NCBI RefSeq assembly: GCF_001439925.1
Contig: NZ_LMBV01000003.1
Span: 62,001 to 126,000 of the forward strand
DNA: 64,000 nt
From: Peribacillus muralis
GTDB lineage: Bacteria > Bacillota > Bacilli > Bacillales > DSM-1321
Direction: 5' to 3'
In this document: piece by piece, positions 43,382-53,465 of the stretch
How positions within the stretch are numbered: the first letter of the stretch is position 1
Layout of the letters: each line of letters begins with the position of its first letter
Translations under genes and position numbers: made by a program
The notes under the pieces: generated by a model
The model's input: the letters and a program-made list of their open reading frames with translations, nothing else
The model's database searches: none
Told to the model about the DNA's origin: nothing

Positions 43382-44770
43382 ATGGTTAATAAAAAATGGG
43401 GTTTATTGATTTTGACCACTTTCGTAGTTGGGAATATGGTCGGCGGCGGAATCTTCATGCTTCCTGCCCAATTAGCGCAGGTATCCAGTCCATTAGGGGC
43501 AACATTGGCATGGGGCGTTACAGGACTTGGCGTATTTTTAATAGCTCTTGTATTTGGCAACTTGGCAGTCCGGAAACCGGAATTGAAGGCAGGTCCTCAA
43601 AGCTATGCTCAATCATTGTTTAAATCTCCTGCAAAAGGAAGAATCTCAGGGTATAGCATGGCTTGGGGTTACTGGGCGGCGAATTGGGCGGCTACAGCGT
43701 CTGTCATCATTTCATTTGCTGGATATCTATCGACGTTTTTCCCGGTGATGCATAGTGCGAAAGTGCTTTATACAGCTGGTTCGTTTCAACTCGAACTCGG
43801 CAAAGCGCTGACCTTTGCAGTTTGTACCATCGCCCTGTGGGGGATTCAGGCAATCTTGGTAAGAAGCTTTAATAGCGCTGGTAAACTGAACCTTTTTGCT
43901 ACCATTACAAAAGTGCTTGGATTTTTGTTCTTCATCATCATCACGATTTTCATCTTTGATTCTGCCAATCTAGGAAACGGTGGCGAATTTTATGATAAGG
44001 CGGGTACTTCCATCTCTTTAGGTGCTCAAGTAAATGCTGCTGCGATTTCTACATTATGGGCCTTCATCGGGATTGAAGCTGCCGTCATGCTTTCAAATCG
44101 TGCCAAATCGCAAAATGATGTAAAAAAAGCGACAATTATCGGTTTGCTTATCGCCGTTACCATCTATATGGGCATCACTTTATTGACGATGGGTGCCATT
44201 TCACAAGAAGAACTAAAAGTGTCACAAAAGCCGCTGGTGGACGCATTACAATCCGTCGTTGGCTCAAGCGGAACCTATTTGATGGCTGCTCTTGCCGTCA
44301 TCTCGCTATTTGGATCTGCCATCGGATGGATTATCGTTGCATCTGAAGTTCCTTACCAGGCAGCGAAATCCGATCTTTTTCCAGCCTATTTTGGCAAAGC
44401 GAATGAAAATGGCACACCCGTACGTTCAATGACAATAACGAATATCATGACACAGATTTTCTTATTCTCGACCATTTCGGGTACGATATCGGAAGCCTAT
44501 AAATTCTCTTTGATTGTCGCAACACTTGCCTATTTGATACCTTACCTTGCATCGGTTCTGTATCAGTTGAAATTGGTCTTGACTGGGGAAACCTATGACA
44601 TCATGAAGGGATCAAGGGTTCGCGATGGAGTCATCACCATCCTCGCCTTAGCGTACTCAATCTGGGTCATCAAAACAGGCACAGCGGATATGCATACCTT
44701 CATACTCGGCATAGCCCTTTATGTATTTGGAATCCTTCTCTACCCAGTCTGGATGAGAAAGAAAGTATAA
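43382..44770 (+). CDS. APC-family basic amino acid/polyamine antiporter
   Basis: 462 residues with twelve to thirteen membrane helices. The N-terminal NMVGGGIFMLPAQLA and the WAFIGIEAAVMLSNRAKSQ helix are typical of the APA group (arginine/ornithine and lysine transporters such as ArcD-like and YvsH). The start is the ATG giving MVNKKWG, with AGAAAGG upstream at a long spacing; an earlier in-frame ATG at 43355 has no ribosome site. Exchange partner unknown; no arc genes are adjacent. Confidence 0.88.
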   Translation: MVNKKWGLLILTTFVVGNMVGGGIFMLPAQLAQVSSPLGATLAWGVTGLGVFLIALVFGNLAVRKPELKAGPQSYAQSLFKSPAKGRISGYSMAWGYWAANWAATASVIISFAGYLSTFFPVMHSAKVLYTAGSFQLELGKALTFAVCTIALWGIQAILVRSFNSAGKLNLFATITKVLGFLFFIIITIFIFDSANLGNGGEFYDKAGTSISLGAQVNAAAISTLWAFIGIEAAVMLSNRAKSQNDVKKATIIGLLIAVTIYMGITLLTMGAISQEELKVSQKPLVDALQSVVGSSGTYLMAALAVISLFGSAIGWIIVASEVPYQAAKSDLFPAYFGKANENGTPVRSMTITNIMTQIFLFSTISGTISEAYKFSLIVATLAYLIPYLASVLYQLKLVLTGETYDIMKGSRVRDGVITILALAYSIWVIKTGTADMHTFILGIALYVFGILLYPVWMRKKV

Positions 44771-44773
44771 CCT

Positions 44774-44806
44774 CGAACACCTTGGCAGCTGCCAGGGTGT
44801 TTTCTT
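44774..44806. terminator. bidirectional terminator after the APC permease
   Basis: AACACCTTGGCAGCTGCCAGGGTGTT, then TTCTTAT. It overlaps the original stop of the aldose-epimerase pseudogene. Confidence 0.8.
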
Positions 44807-45782
44807 ATATCTCCTTCAACACCAGTTTCGTTTTCAGTATCACCTGCTCCCCTGCGCCTAGTTCTCTCAATCCCGTAAATTCGTCTGACATATTAAGATT
44901 GGGTGCATTCGTTACCCAAGTATAAGGTTCAGGACAAACAAACCCATCTTAATTGAACAACACCCAAAATTTATAATGTTGGTCAGCATGATAAATGACC
45001 TGCACACCTGCCTGTTGATCCGTAAGTACGCATTCGTTTTTCAGATCGCTTTCCTCATCATAGCCGAATATATCATCAAACAACCGTCCCTCCAGGGAAA
45101 AACCGTTTTGGATTTCTTTTTTATTGGACGAATCCCGGATTTCACCTGTAGGCAAAGAACGTTCATTCAATTCCCAATGTTTGTTGACAGGAAGTGAAAT
45201 GAGGCAATTCTCGATTTTACTATCCGATCCAAAAGGAAAATTGAACACCGTATGATAACCAGCTCCCCACGGAAAGGGCTCAAGGCCGTTATTGAGGATT
45301 TCCAATTGCATGTTCATCGTATCTGCGACTAAAGTTAAAGTCAAATTGACTATGATATCTTGCGGAAAGCTCTTTCTGAGAGATGGAAAATCACGGCTTG
45401 AAAATTCAGTCTTGATGACGATTTCATTTCCAATCAACTTCCTTTCGATGACCTTCCATGGCAAGGCATGCAAAAAACCATGGATGTGATTGGACTTTTC
45501 TTTTTCATTGATTGGAAACTTATAAGTCGTGTGCTTATAAGTAAATTGTCCATCTTCAATTCGATTCGGTGGAAACAAAATGGGCATCCCATATAGTATC
45601 GGGAGTTCTCGATAGTGTGCCGAACGTTTTGGGGTTCGCAGCACTTCTATATCTCTATGCTTAAACTTCAACGAAAGAAGGTTGCTTCCTAATGCTGGTA
45701 CAAGTATCGCTTCCATATGTTCATTGCCGAATTTAATGGCCTGTTCCTCCATGAAAGTTATATCTTCTATATAACCTGCCAC
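44805..45782 (-). pseudogene. aldose 1-epimerase gene interrupted by an in-frame stop
   Basis: Galactose-mutarotase-like protein. The N-terminal 277 residues, from a GTG start behind AGGAGGAGAG at 45782, read normally (SNHIHGFLHALPWK, the GAGYHTVFNFPFG active-site region) up to KFWVLFN, where TAA occurs (44949-44951). The same frame then continues for 47 codons as DGFVCPEPYTWVTNAPNL and so on, which is the expected C-terminal strand of the family. A point mutation from a sense codon (for example GAA to TAA) is the simplest reading. Sequencing error or truncated-but-active protein are alternatives. Confidence 0.85.
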
Positions 45783-45947
45783 ATACTCTCCTCCTTTGGC
45801 GTTCCCGTATTTCCATCCTACTTCCAATGCCCTTTTTTTGCAACAAATGGAATGTAAGTCCAGTATGGGGTGCATTCCATCAGTCAACTACACTCTCTAT
45901 TAGTGCTATCCACTTCAACCATGTTCGATTACAGTTCTATACACACA

Positions 45948-45982
45948 CAAAAAAAGGATGCCTTCTCGGCACCCTTTTTTTA
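45948..45982 (-). terminator. terminator of the DUF2653 unit
   Basis: AAAAGGRTGCC-TTCTC-GGCAYCCTTTT with T-run on the minus strand. Confidence 0.85.
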
Positions 45983-46279
45983 TCGATTACTTTCACTTAC
46001 CATAGCCACTATGCCTTCTTCATCATCCAGCACAAGCTCAATTCCAGAATAAGGATCTTTATTCATATATTCATCAAGCCATAAGCGAAGTGCTTCTATC
46101 AAATTGATGGTGATTAACACTTGTTTTCGTCCATCAACAAACGTTTCCGCCGAAAAACCATAATCATCATCATACATCAATTCCACTTCTACTTCATTGG
46201 GTTGTACCTGCTTCTTTCGAGCAACGTAAACACAAACGGCATTGATGATATCTTGTTCGGAGATTTTTAGCCTCTCCAT
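45980..46279 (-). CDS. DUF2653 (YxcD-type) protein
   Basis: 99-residue acidic soluble protein. MERLKISEQDIINAVCVYVA at the start and YGFSAETFVDGRKQ in the middle match the YxcD family of bacilli, of unknown function. It overlaps the upstream membrane-protein gene by 13 bp, so the two are translationally coupled and probably act together. Confidence 0.82.
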   Translation of the reverse strand: MERLKISEQDIINAVCVYVARKKQVQPNEVEVELMYDDDYGFSAETFVDGRKQVLITINLIEALRLWLDEYMNKDPYSGIELVLDDEEGIVAMVSESNR

Positions 46280-46710
46280 GGATTTGTATCCTCTTTCTTC
46301 TTCTTATCTTTGAAATAAGTGAATATTTTACGAATGACAACCACTAATGCAATGATTGCTAACACGTTAATCATGAGGCCAAGAATCGAACCAAGAGCTC
46401 CCATATTGGCGAATAGGCTACCAAACAGCAAGCCCGCCAAACCTCCTAGCATAAGGCCCTTCATTAAACCGCCTTTAGCAAATGAGCTTCCCGTTTTCGT
46501 ATTCGTTTTTGCTTTATTAGTAGTATCCGATTTATTCGTTTGTTTGTTTTGGAAATTAGAATTATTGTTGTTGTTGCTATTGAAGCTTCTTTTTCCGGAT
46601 TTGTAGCCCCGTGCATCAACTGACTCCGAGTGGTCCTGGAATACGTAGGTACCAACTGGAGAGAATGCCAATGTAATCGTAAGTAATGCAGCCATTAATT
46701 TTTTCATCAT
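46267..46710 (-). CDS. secreted/membrane protein with Asn-rich linker and glycine-rich helix
   Basis: 147 residues: a signal peptide (MMKKLMAALLTITLAFSPVGTYV), an Asn/Lys/Thr-rich linker with NNNNNS, a glycine-rich hydrophobic hairpin (GGLMKGLMLGGLAGLLFGSLF), a second helix and a basic tail ending NPWRG. The layout resembles the membrane half of Tim44-like-domain proteins but the Tim44 domain itself is missing. The start MMKKLMAA is chosen because GGAGG lies 8 nt upstream. Confidence 0.75.
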   Translation of the reverse strand: MMKKLMAALLTITLAFSPVGTYVFQDHSESVDARGYKSGKRSFNSNNNNNSNFQNKQTNKSDTTNKAKTNTKTGSSFAKGGLMKGLMLGGLAGLLFGSLFANMGALGSILGLMINVLAIIALVVVIRKIFTYFKDKKKKEDTNPWRG

Positions 46711-46904
46711 GTTTTTTTGCCTCCGTTTACTAGTATGAAATAATGCTACCTTATTTGTCTTCCGGGATTTACTGAAAGTCCACATCACCTATCCTTGTTT
46801 TATCTTATAGTATTTACGTTCATTATCAAAATAAGTTTCATTTTTTTTTAATATTTTTTCAAAAAAAATGGCTGTTTTCGCATACTTTACTGCTATTCAC
46901 CAAG

Positions 46905-47010
46905 TAATTCGGTGTGGTCGATTTCCACTCCGCTGCTCAGCTTTCCAGAGGGCGGGGCGTTGAGCCTCTGCTCCCGCAGGATTCTCGCAATCCGCTCCAA
47001 GCAACCTTAA
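46905..47010. repeat. degenerate copy of the GC-rich palindromic repeat
   Basis: Contains CTTTCCAGAGGGCGGGGCG, TGAGCCTCTGCTCCCGCAGG and ATTCTCGCAATCCGCTCC, the reverse-oriented parts of the repeat at 28991-29085. No ORF. Confidence 0.6.
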
Positions 47011-47032
47011 ATAATTTCGTTTTTTGTAAAAA

Positions 47033-47066
47033 AAATAAGCAGGAGAGCCTCTGCCCTCCTGCTTAG
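47033..47066 (-). terminator. cwlO-like gene terminator
   Basis: AAGCAGGAGRGCC-TCT-GYCCTCCTGCTT with T-rich tail on the minus strand. Confidence 0.9.
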
Positions 47067-47076
47067 TAAAACATGA

Positions 47077-48420
47077 TTAGTTTACACGTACGACACGGCC
47101 GTTGAATTTCCCCGCCCAATATCCACTTGACATATTGGCGATTGCAACGCCTGTAGAACTTTGCGAACCGATGAATTTGCCGCCACCGACATAAATACCG
47201 ACATGGCCATCCGTTTTATACGTATTGAAGAATACTAAATCCCCAGGTTGCATTTGGCTTTTAGATACTTGGGTTCCCGCACTTGTCAATGCTCCCGTAC
47301 TTGCTGGAAGATTAACGCCCGCTTGTTTATAAGCCCATGCAACGAATCCTGAACAATCGAATAATCCGTTAGCAATATCGGATGCCGTTCTTCCGCCACC
47401 GAATTTATAAGTCGAGTTACCGATATATTTATAGCCAGCTGTAATGGCAGAGCCTGTATTTGCGCTGCTTGGCTTGCTTACGCTCTCAGGTTTACTAGCT
47501 GCCGGTTTGTCAGCAGAACTGTGTTTAGATGAATTAGAAGCTGATTCAGCTTTAGGCGAACTTGATGACGCCGCTTCGCCTTTAGTTGACTCATCACTAG
47601 AAGGTTTTGAAGCATTCACTTCTTGTGCAGCACGATCTAGATCTGCTTTCTCTGTCGCTTTACGATCTTCTTCTTTTTTCATATCATCACGAATCGAAGC
47701 AATTTGTGCTTCCAGTCCAGCATCTTTATTCTCTAAAGACTGTTTAAGAGCTTCTGCTTCCGATTCTTTCTTTTCATTCTTTGCCTTCATTGCGATCATT
47801 TCTGCTTTTTGATCTTTAATTTGGGATTGCATGCCTTTAAGGTCTAGTTCCATATCTTTCAGGTTTTGCAATTTTTTCTCTACAGAATCTTGTTTTTTCT
47901 CTAAGTCAGCTTTATCCGCTTCTTGCTCGCTAAGGATTTGTTGGTCAGCTTCCACGATCGTGGCCACCGCTCCAACACGATTAACGAACTCACCAAAGCT
48001 TTTCGAACCTAAAACGACTTCTAGGTAATCAACGTCCCCGCCGCTTTCTTGGAAGGAAATGGCGCGTTCTTTCAAGACTTCCTCGCGTTTAGCGATTCTT
48101 TCTTCCAACGCTTTAATTTCTTTATTTAAAGAATCTATCGCTTTTTCCGTATCTTTGACTTCTTGCTTAGTCTCTTGAATTTTTTCGTCATTTTTTTTCA
48201 TGGTTGTTTCAATCTGGGCAATTTGCGAATTCATTTTTGATTGTTCTTTTTTCAATTGATTAATGACTTGCTCTGCCTCTGATATGTCTGATTGAATTCC
48301 TGTACGTTGCGATTGAATGTCCGAGATGGACTCCGCCTTCACTGAAGGTAACGCAAAAGCGCTTCCTAAACCGAGCATAATTGTCGTATTTAATATGATA
48401 AGTTTTTTCTTCAAGCTCAT
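47077..48420 (-). CDS. cwlO: CwlO-type NlpC/P60 peptidoglycan DL-endopeptidase
   Basis: 447 residues. A signal peptide (ending about SVKAE), a long PcsB-like coiled coil (about 28-260), a Ser/Lys/Ala-rich linker (about 265-325) and a C-terminal NlpC/P60 domain with catalytic Cys356 in FDCSGFVAWAY and His406 in DGHVGIYVG. CwlO cleaves D-Glu-DAP bonds to allow lateral wall growth and is activated by FtsEX in B. subtilis. Size and layout match (B. subtilis CwlO 473 aa). The start MSLKKKLI follows GGAGGAAAGCAGGGG. I could not find a clear WalR box upstream. Confidence 0.9.
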   Translation of the reverse strand: MSLKKKLIILNTTIMLGLGSAFALPSVKAESISDIQSQRTGIQSDISEAEQVINQLKKEQSKMNSQIAQIETTMKKNDEKIQETKQEVKDTEKAIDSLNKEIKALEERIAKREEVLKERAISFQESGGDVDYLEVVLGSKSFGEFVNRVGAVATIVEADQQILSEQEADKADLEKKQDSVEKKLQNLKDMELDLKGMQSQIKDQKAEMIAMKAKNEKKESEAEALKQSLENKDAGLEAQIASIRDDMKKEEDRKATEKADLDRAAQEVNASKPSSDESTKGEAASSSSPKAESASNSSKHSSADKPAASKPESVSKPSSANTGSAITAGYKYIGNSTYKFGGGRTASDIANGLFDCSGFVAWAYKQAGVNLPASTGALTSAGTQVSKSQMQPGDLVFFNTYKTDGHVGIYVGGGKFIGSQSSTGVAIANMSSGYWAGKFNGRVVRVN

Positions 48421-48856
48421 TTCCCCTGCTTTCCTCCCCGTGCATTTCCATCGACCCACTTCTTTTTCTCTATGAAAAATCATCAGTCAAAATAAATATC
48501 TGGGAACTCTTCTCTATTTTTTTTACTCATTATGTAATCTTCTAAGGTTGTAACAATATGAAATATATTTCTGAAACTCTACTATGTTTCCACTTAATTC
48601 GTAGTATATCATCACATTTTGTCAAATACGTAATAACAATATTACAATTACATTTCATTTTTAACATAATGCATGAAATTTCGACTTTTCCATGTGATAA
48701 AGCGTCCATTATTTTACATGAACTGCAATAGATTTAGATGCAAGACTATTTATCTACATTTTATAACCAAGGAACCAGAGACCATTGGCAGGCAGAAATT
48801 CACGATCATGAACGAGAGATGTTTGTTTGATTGCCTTAATCCAATGAATAGAAATC
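48421..48856. other. intergenic region upstream of cwlO
   Basis: AT-rich leader and promoter region of cwlO. It contains several TGTAAT/TGTAAC words but none with the TGTWAH-N5-TGTWAH spacing. No ORF with a ribosome site. Confidence 0.4.
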
Positions 48857-48896
48857 AAAAAAGGCTTCGGAAGGTCATGCTTTCCGAAACCTTTTC
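48857..48896 (-). terminator. sulfate operon terminator
   Basis: AAAAGGCTTCGGAAGG...CTTTCCGAAACCTTTT, 20 bp after the cysA stop. Confidence 0.85.
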
Positions 48897-48915
48897 ATCG
48901 CTATTCGACTCTTGC

Positions 48916-49980
48916 TTAAATTCCAGCCATGTAGTCGACAAAGACTTTTAACTCTTTTGGTCTGACAAATACCCTTTCACCCTTCCTTAATTCAAGCTCC
49001 ATATATTGCTCTTTGTTCAGTTCAATTTCAAGTGGTTCGTTCGTATCGTGACGGATCACTTCTATGCGGACGATGGCTCCCATCGTATGAATATGGTCAA
49101 TGATGGATGCAATCGAATCCTTTCCTGAAGCTTTTCTTTCAATGATGAAGTTATGCGCTCTTACATACCCTGTACTCACGCCATCTTCACTGTCAGGTGC
49201 ATTCATCTCCACGTTCCCTGTTACTAGTTTTCCTTGTTGGACGTTCCCCTTGAAAAGATTGACACTGCCAAGAAAATCATAAACAAATGGATTTATCGGG
49301 TGATCATATACTTCTTCCGGGGTTCCGACCTGTTCAATTTTCCCTTCATTCATGATGACCACCCTGTCGGCAACATCCATCGCTTCTTCTTGATCATGCG
49401 TCACGAACACACTCGTCACGTTAAATTCATCATGAAGCCTCCTTAACCAACGCCGGAGTTCCTTGCGAACCTTGGCATCCAGCGCTCCGAATGGTTCATC
49501 GAGCAAAAGAATGTTCGGCTCAACCGCAAGGGCCCTTGCCAAGGCTACACGCTGGCGTTGACCGCCGGATAATTGGGAGGGATACCGATCTTTGTATCCT
49601 TCCAACTTGACGAGCTGAAGCAATTCAGTCACTTTTTGTTCTATTTCTTTTTTACTCGGCCTTATTTTTCTCGGGCGGACCTTTAACCCGTAAGCAATAT
49701 TATCAAAGATAGACATATTGCGAAAAAGGGCATAATGCTGGAAGACGAAGCCAACATTTCGATCCTTGACATGCTTATGTGTGTAATTCTCTTCATTAAA
49801 TAAGATATTCCCGTTCTCTGCCTGCTCAAGTCCCGCAATGATACGCAGTAATGATGTTTTCCCAGATCCGGATGGGCCAAGAAGGGCAATCAATTCCCCG
49901 CTCTTAATTTCCAAATTGATGTTTGTAAGAGCTTGATAAGATCCATAATATTTTGTGATGTTTTCAACGATGATACTCAT
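48916..49980 (-). CDS. cysA: sulfate/thiosulfate ABC transporter ATPase
   Basis: 354 residues. Walker [11 protein letters not shown]-loop QHYALF, signature [15 protein letters not shown] and Walker [16 protein letters not shown] are intact; a C-terminal TOBE-like domain follows (about 240-354). Last gene of sbp-cysT-cysW-cysA. AGGAGGGG precedes the ATG. It powers sulfate import for cysteine synthesis. Confidence 0.95.
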   Translation of the reverse strand: MSIIVENITKYYGSYQALTNINLEIKSGELIALLGPSGSGKTSLLRIIAGLEQAENGNILFNEENYTHKHVKDRNVGFVFQHYALFRNMSIFDNIAYGLKVRPRKIRPSKKEIEQKVTELLQLVKLEGYKDRYPSQLSGGQRQRVALARALAVEPNILLLDEPFGALDAKVRKELRRWLRRLHDEFNVTSVFVTHDQEEAMDVADRVVIMNEGKIEQVGTPEEVYDHPINPFVYDFLGSVNLFKGNVQQGKLVTGNVEMNAPDSEDGVSTGYVRAHNFIIERKASGKDSIASIIDHIHTMGAIVRIEVIRHDTNEPLEIELNKEQYMELELRKGERVFVRPKELKVFVDYMAGI

Positions 49981-49991
49981 TTCTTCCCCTC

Positions 49992-50876
49992 CTAGCTGGC
50001 TTTTGTCGATTTAAAGCCCGTTTTCCATTCTATGAAGCTTTTGATGATCAAGGTGATGATGGCAAATATGGACATCAAGGATGCAACGGCAAAGGCGGCC
50101 GAAAATTGATATTCATTGTATAAGATTTCAATATGAAGCGGCATCGTGTTTGTCATCCCCCTTATATGGCCGGATACGACCGATACCGCCCCAAATTCAC
50201 CTATCGTCCTTGCGTTGCAAAGGATGACACCGTATAAAAGACCCCATTTAATATTAGGCAGCGTGACATACCAAAATGTCTTGAACCCTCCTGCACCAAG
50301 TGTCAGTGATGCCTCTTCTTCGGACGTGCCCTGACTTTGCATGAGCGGGATCAATTCACGGGCAATGAATGGGAAAGTGATGAAAATGGAGGCGATGACA
50401 ATCCCAGGTATCGAGAAGATCACTTTCAAGCCGAGCGATTGCAGCACCGTACCAAGTGCCCCATGTAAGCCGAACAAAAGGACAAAAATCAAACCGGCGA
50501 TGACAGGTGAAACCGAAAAAGGTAAATCAATCAGCGTTATTAGAAAGTTTTTCCCCTTAAAATCATATTTTGTTATCGTCCACGCAGCCACTACCCCGAA
50601 TACAGCATTCAGTGGCACAGTGATGAGGACGACGATCAATGTTAATTTGATTGCCGCCAATGAATCCGGATGGGCAATAGCCGCCAAATAAGCATCTGCC
50701 CCTTTTTCAAACGCCTTTACAAAAATGGCGATTAACGGGACGACTAAAAATAACGTCAAAAATAGCAAAACAATGGAAATAAGGATCCACTGTATCGATT
50801 TAGGCTCTTTTGTTGCGTTTTTCGTCATGATGACTGGTCCATTCGTTTTTGCAACAACTGAATGCTCATGTTCCAA
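49992..50876 (-). CDS. cysW: sulfate ABC transporter permease CysW
   Basis: About 294 residues with six membrane helices. CysW-type EAA loop near [23 protein letters not shown]; the [15 protein letters not shown] segment is also typical. The start is a TTG ([10 protein letters not shown]) behind AGGAGGGG; the frame extends 15 codons upstream into cysT. An internal ATG (MTKNATKEP) is a less likely start. Confidence 0.92.
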   Translation of the reverse strand: MEHEHSVVAKTNGPVIMTKNATKEPKSIQWILISIVLLFLTLFLVVPLIAIFVKAFEKGADAYLAAIAHPDSLAAIKLTLIVVLITVPLNAVFGVVAAWTITKYDFKGKNFLITLIDLPFSVSPVIAGLIFVLLFGLHGALGTVLQSLGLKVIFSIPGIVIASIFITFPFIARELIPLMQSQGTSEEEASLTLGAGGFKTFWYVTLPNIKWGLLYGVILCNARTIGEFGAVSVVSGHIRGMTNTMPLHIEILYNEYQFSAAFAVASLMSIFAIITLIIKSFIEWKTGFKSTKAS

Positions 50877-50887
50877 TATGTCCCCTC

Positions 50888-51727
50888 CTACTTCCCTGAA
50901 TATCTTTTGCCGGTCCACCATTGCAGGACATTTATGGTGAACAGAATCAGAAATGTAATGACAAGCATGACTGCCGCTACAGCCGTGGCACCTTCATAAT
51001 CATACTGTTCGAGCTTTGTCATGATGATCAGCGGCGAAATCTCCGTTTTAAATGGCATATTTCCGGCAATGAAGACGACCGATCCATACTCTCCAAGTGC
51101 CCTCGCAAAAGAAAGCGCAAAGCCAGTCAAAATCGCTGGAATCAATTCGGGAAAGATTATTTTTATGAATGTTTGCATACGATTCGCCCCAAGGGAAGCC
51201 GAGGCTTCTTCCATCCCTTTTTCGATATTCTCAAGCACCGGTTGAACCATCCGGACAACGAATGGAAGACCGATGAATATAAGGGCGATGATGATTCCTG
51301 CAGGGGTGAACGCGATTTTAAAGCTGAAAAATTGACCGATCCAGCCATTCGGTGAGTACAAAGTCGTCAATGTTATCCCGGCGACAGCAGTCGGAAGGGC
51401 AAAAGGCAAATCAACCAATCCATCGATGATCCGTTTACCCGGAAACTCATAGCGAGTAAGCACCCAGGCAATTAAAACACCAAAAACCGCGTTCACGAAG
51501 GCCGCAGTTAACGCTGTCATAAAACTCAATTTATACGAGGCGACTACCCTAGGTTCTGTTATGGTCACCCAGAACTCCTGAAATCCCATTGAAAACGTAT
51601 TTAGAAAAACCATCGATAACGGGATCAAAACGATGATGGTAAGATACAGCAACGTAAAACCCATCGTCAACCCAAAACCGGGTATGGTCCTTTTATTCTT
51701 CCGTTTGGCCTCTGTCATTATTGTCAT
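50888..51727 (-). CDS. cysT: sulfate ABC transporter permease CysT (CysU)
   Basis: About 279 residues with six membrane helices; EAA loop near EEASASLGANRMQTFIKIIFPE and the ARALGEYGSVVFIAGN segment. The start MTIMTEAKRK is chosen because GAGCTGGGGCG precedes it; the frame extends to 51883 through the intercistronic hairpin and the sbp 3' end, which cannot be coding here. With CysW it forms the channel. Confidence 0.92.
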   Translation of the reverse strand: MTIMTEAKRKNKRTIPGFGLTMGFTLLYLTIIVLIPLSMVFLNTFSMGFQEFWVTITEPRVVASYKLSFMTALTAAFVNAVFGVLIAWVLTRYEFPGKRIIDGLVDLPFALPTAVAGITLTTLYSPNGWIGQFFSFKIAFTPAGIIIALIFIGLPFVVRMVQPVLENIEKGMEEASASLGANRMQTFIKIIFPELIPAILTGFALSFARALGEYGSVVFIAGNMPFKTEISPLIIMTKLEQYDYEGATAVAAVMLVITFLILFTINVLQWWTGKRYSGK

Positions 51728-51760
51728 CGTTTCGCCCCAGCTCTTTCTTATGGATTTTAA

Positions 51761-51788
51761 GGGAGAAGATATGAAGACATCTTCTCCC
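51761..51788 (-). promoter_or_regulatory. intercistronic hairpin between sbp and cysT
   Basis: Perfect 10-bp stem GGGAGAAGAT/ATCTTCTCCC, 7 nt after the sbp stop, with no real T-run. It probably protects the sbp mRNA 3' end or partially terminates, giving more binding protein than permease. Confidence 0.65.
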
Positions 51789-51794
51789 TCATGC

Positions 51795-52826
51795 TTATTT
51801 CGGTTGATAAATTTCGTCGAACGTACCGCCATCATTGAAATGTGTTTCTTGTGCTTTTTTCCACCCGCCAAACTTGCCATCAACCGTCACCATATCGATA
51901 TCCGCAAATTGATCTTGATATTTGGCGAGAACCTTCTCATCCCTAGGACGATAGAAGTTTTTCGCGGCAATTTCCTGACCTGCATCTGTATATAGGTATT
52001 TCAAATAGGCTTCAGCCACTTTTTTGGTTCCCTTTTTCTTGGCCACGTCATCGACAACAGCTACTGGAGGCTCAGCCAGAATACTGATCGAAGGATTGAC
52101 GATTTCATATTTATCATCACCGAACTCCTTAAGTGTTAAATAAGCTTCATTCTCCCAAGCAATCAGGACGTCACCAATTCCACGTTCCACAAAAGTGGTC
52201 GTTGCACCGCGTGCTCCCGAATCCAAAACCTCAACATTCTGATAAAGTTCCTTCATGAAATCCTTTATCTTTGCTTCGTCATTATCGTATTTCTTCTGGG
52301 CAAAAGCCCACGCAGCCAAGTAATTCCACCTTGCTCCTCCGCTAGTCTTTGGATTTGGTGTAATCACCGAAACATCCTTCTTAACTAAATCATCCCAATC
52401 CTTAATTCCTTTTGGGTTATCTTTCTTCACCAAAAACACAATCGTTGATGTATATGGGGTCGAGTTTTCCGGTAAGCGTTTTTGCCAATCCGCCGCTAAT
52501 AGGTTGCTAGCTTCATGAATCGCATCAATATCATAAGCTAGCGCCAATGTAACGATATCCGCTTCAAGCCCATCAATGACCGCCCTGCCTTGTTTACCGG
52601 AACCTCCGTGGGATTGTTGAATCGTTACATCCTGGCCGGACTCTTCTTTCCAATGCTTCGCAAACGCTTCATTGAATTCCTGATACAATTCCCGTGTCGG
52701 ATCATATGACACATTCAATAGCTCAACCGATTTTGATTTCGCGTCTTCCTCCGTTTTTTCAGAATTGCATCCCGCAAGTAAACCGAAGGCTAAAATTACA
52801 CTTGACCAAACCATCAACTTTTTCAT
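51795..52826 (-). CDS. sbp: sulfate-binding lipoprotein
   Basis: 343 residues. The lipobox is LLAGC (Cys20), then a periplasmic-binding-protein fold of the sulfate group with [43 protein letters not shown] and FYRPRDEKV. It captures sulfate or thiosulfate and starts the operon. AGGGGGAAATCC precedes the ATG. Confidence 0.95.
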   Translation of the reverse strand: MKKLMVWSSVILAFGLLAGCNSEKTEEDAKSKSVELLNVSYDPTRELYQEFNEAFAKHWKEESGQDVTIQQSHGGSGKQGRAVIDGLEADIVTLALAYDIDAIHEASNLLAADWQKRLPENSTPYTSTIVFLVKKDNPKGIKDWDDLVKKDVSVITPNPKTSGGARWNYLAAWAFAQKKYDNDEAKIKDFMKELYQNVEVLDSGARGATTTFVERGIGDVLIAWENEAYLTLKEFGDDKYEIVNPSISILAEPPVAVVDDVAKKKGTKKVAEAYLKYLYTDAGQEIAAKNFYRPRDEKVLAKYQDQFADIDMVTVDGKFGGWKKAQETHFNDGGTFDEIYQPK

Positions 52827-52857
52827 GGATTTCCCCCTATTTTTCGCCTTCTACGAC

Positions 52858-52912
52858 TAAAAAGGCATACCATCTCCTCAATTATTCTATTCAAGGAGAT
52901 AGTATGCCTTCA
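52858..52912 (-). terminator. terminator hairpin inside the sbp leader
   Basis: AAGGCATACTATCTCCT...AGGAGATGGTATGCCTT with a 15-nt loop, followed on the minus strand by TTTTTAG, ending about 30 nt before the sbp start codon. Position implies attenuation of the sulfate operon. No S-box or T-box sequence is seen upstream. A possible promoter (TTGACA with TATGGT 18 nt on) lies near 52950-52982. Confidence 0.7.
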
Positions 52913-53020
52913 GTTCTCTGATCAGCAAATATTCTGAATTTACTTATAACTACCATAAAACAAAGTATACCCAGTTGTCAACTCTGTTTTTATGCAAGTA
53001 TATAGAATTACTATTGAACA

Positions 53021-53150
53021 GGGGTTGAAACGGAAGGTACGGCACTCCTGCGGGAAATGCAGGTAAGCGGAGATTCCACAGGCGCAAGCGCCGAGGATTC
53101 ACACCGCCTCTCGATAAGGGAGCACTGCAGTGAAATGGAACGGTCGAAGG
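53021..53150. repeat. copy of the GC-rich palindromic repeat
   Basis: Shares GGTTGAAACGGAAGGT, CACTCCTGCGGGAAATGC, CGATAAGGGAGC and CTGCAGTGAAATGGAACGG with the element at 28896-29180. Non-coding. Confidence 0.65.
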
Positions 53151-53173
53151 TAAAGGTACTCGTGAGTTTTGGC

Positions 53174-53360
53174 TTGCATTGAATTTGAGGTGGTTTCTCA
53201 AAAAAATGGCGCTTTTCATCCGCAATTGGGGCCGTTTCTCGTCAATTTCTTGCGTTACTCGCGAATTCGGCCCCGGTTCTTCGTATAATCACTGTTTTCT
53301 TTTACCATTTCAGAGCGTTACTCGCGAGTTAATCCTTTGCATCGAATTTAAGGCGGTTTC
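53174..53360 (+). repeat. 187-bp direct repeat, copy A
   Basis: Nearly the same sequence as 54276-54462, with scattered differences. Each copy begins and ends with TTGCATYGAATTTRAGG and contains CAATTGGGGCCGTTTCTCG, ATTCGGCCCCGGTTCTTCG and GCGTTACTCGCGAGTTAA. ORFs inside are spurious. Confidence 0.85.
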
Positions 53361-53465
53361 AGTGCAGTGGAACGCAACGGTCGAAGTACAGATTCACCAA
53401 GCTGTAGACAATTGGAATGCTAACTTTAGTTTTCACACTGAGTTGAATGAAACGAACTAAGTACC

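Noticed and set aside
48421-48660. WalR box upstream of cwlO
   Set aside because: Several TGTWAH words are present but none with the required 5-bp spacing.
48673-48951. 92-codon plus-strand ORF upstream of the sulfate operon terminator
   Set aside because: Crosses the cysA terminator and has no ribosome site or family resemblance.
52950-53225. 91-codon minus-strand ORF
   Set aside because: Also an accident of the repeat (53021-53150), with similar low-complexity translation.
53179-53460. 93-codon plus-strand ORF and its twin at 54287-54568
   Set aside because: Both are translations of the 187-bp direct repeat and start inside it; no ribosome site, and the C-terminal parts are unrelated.
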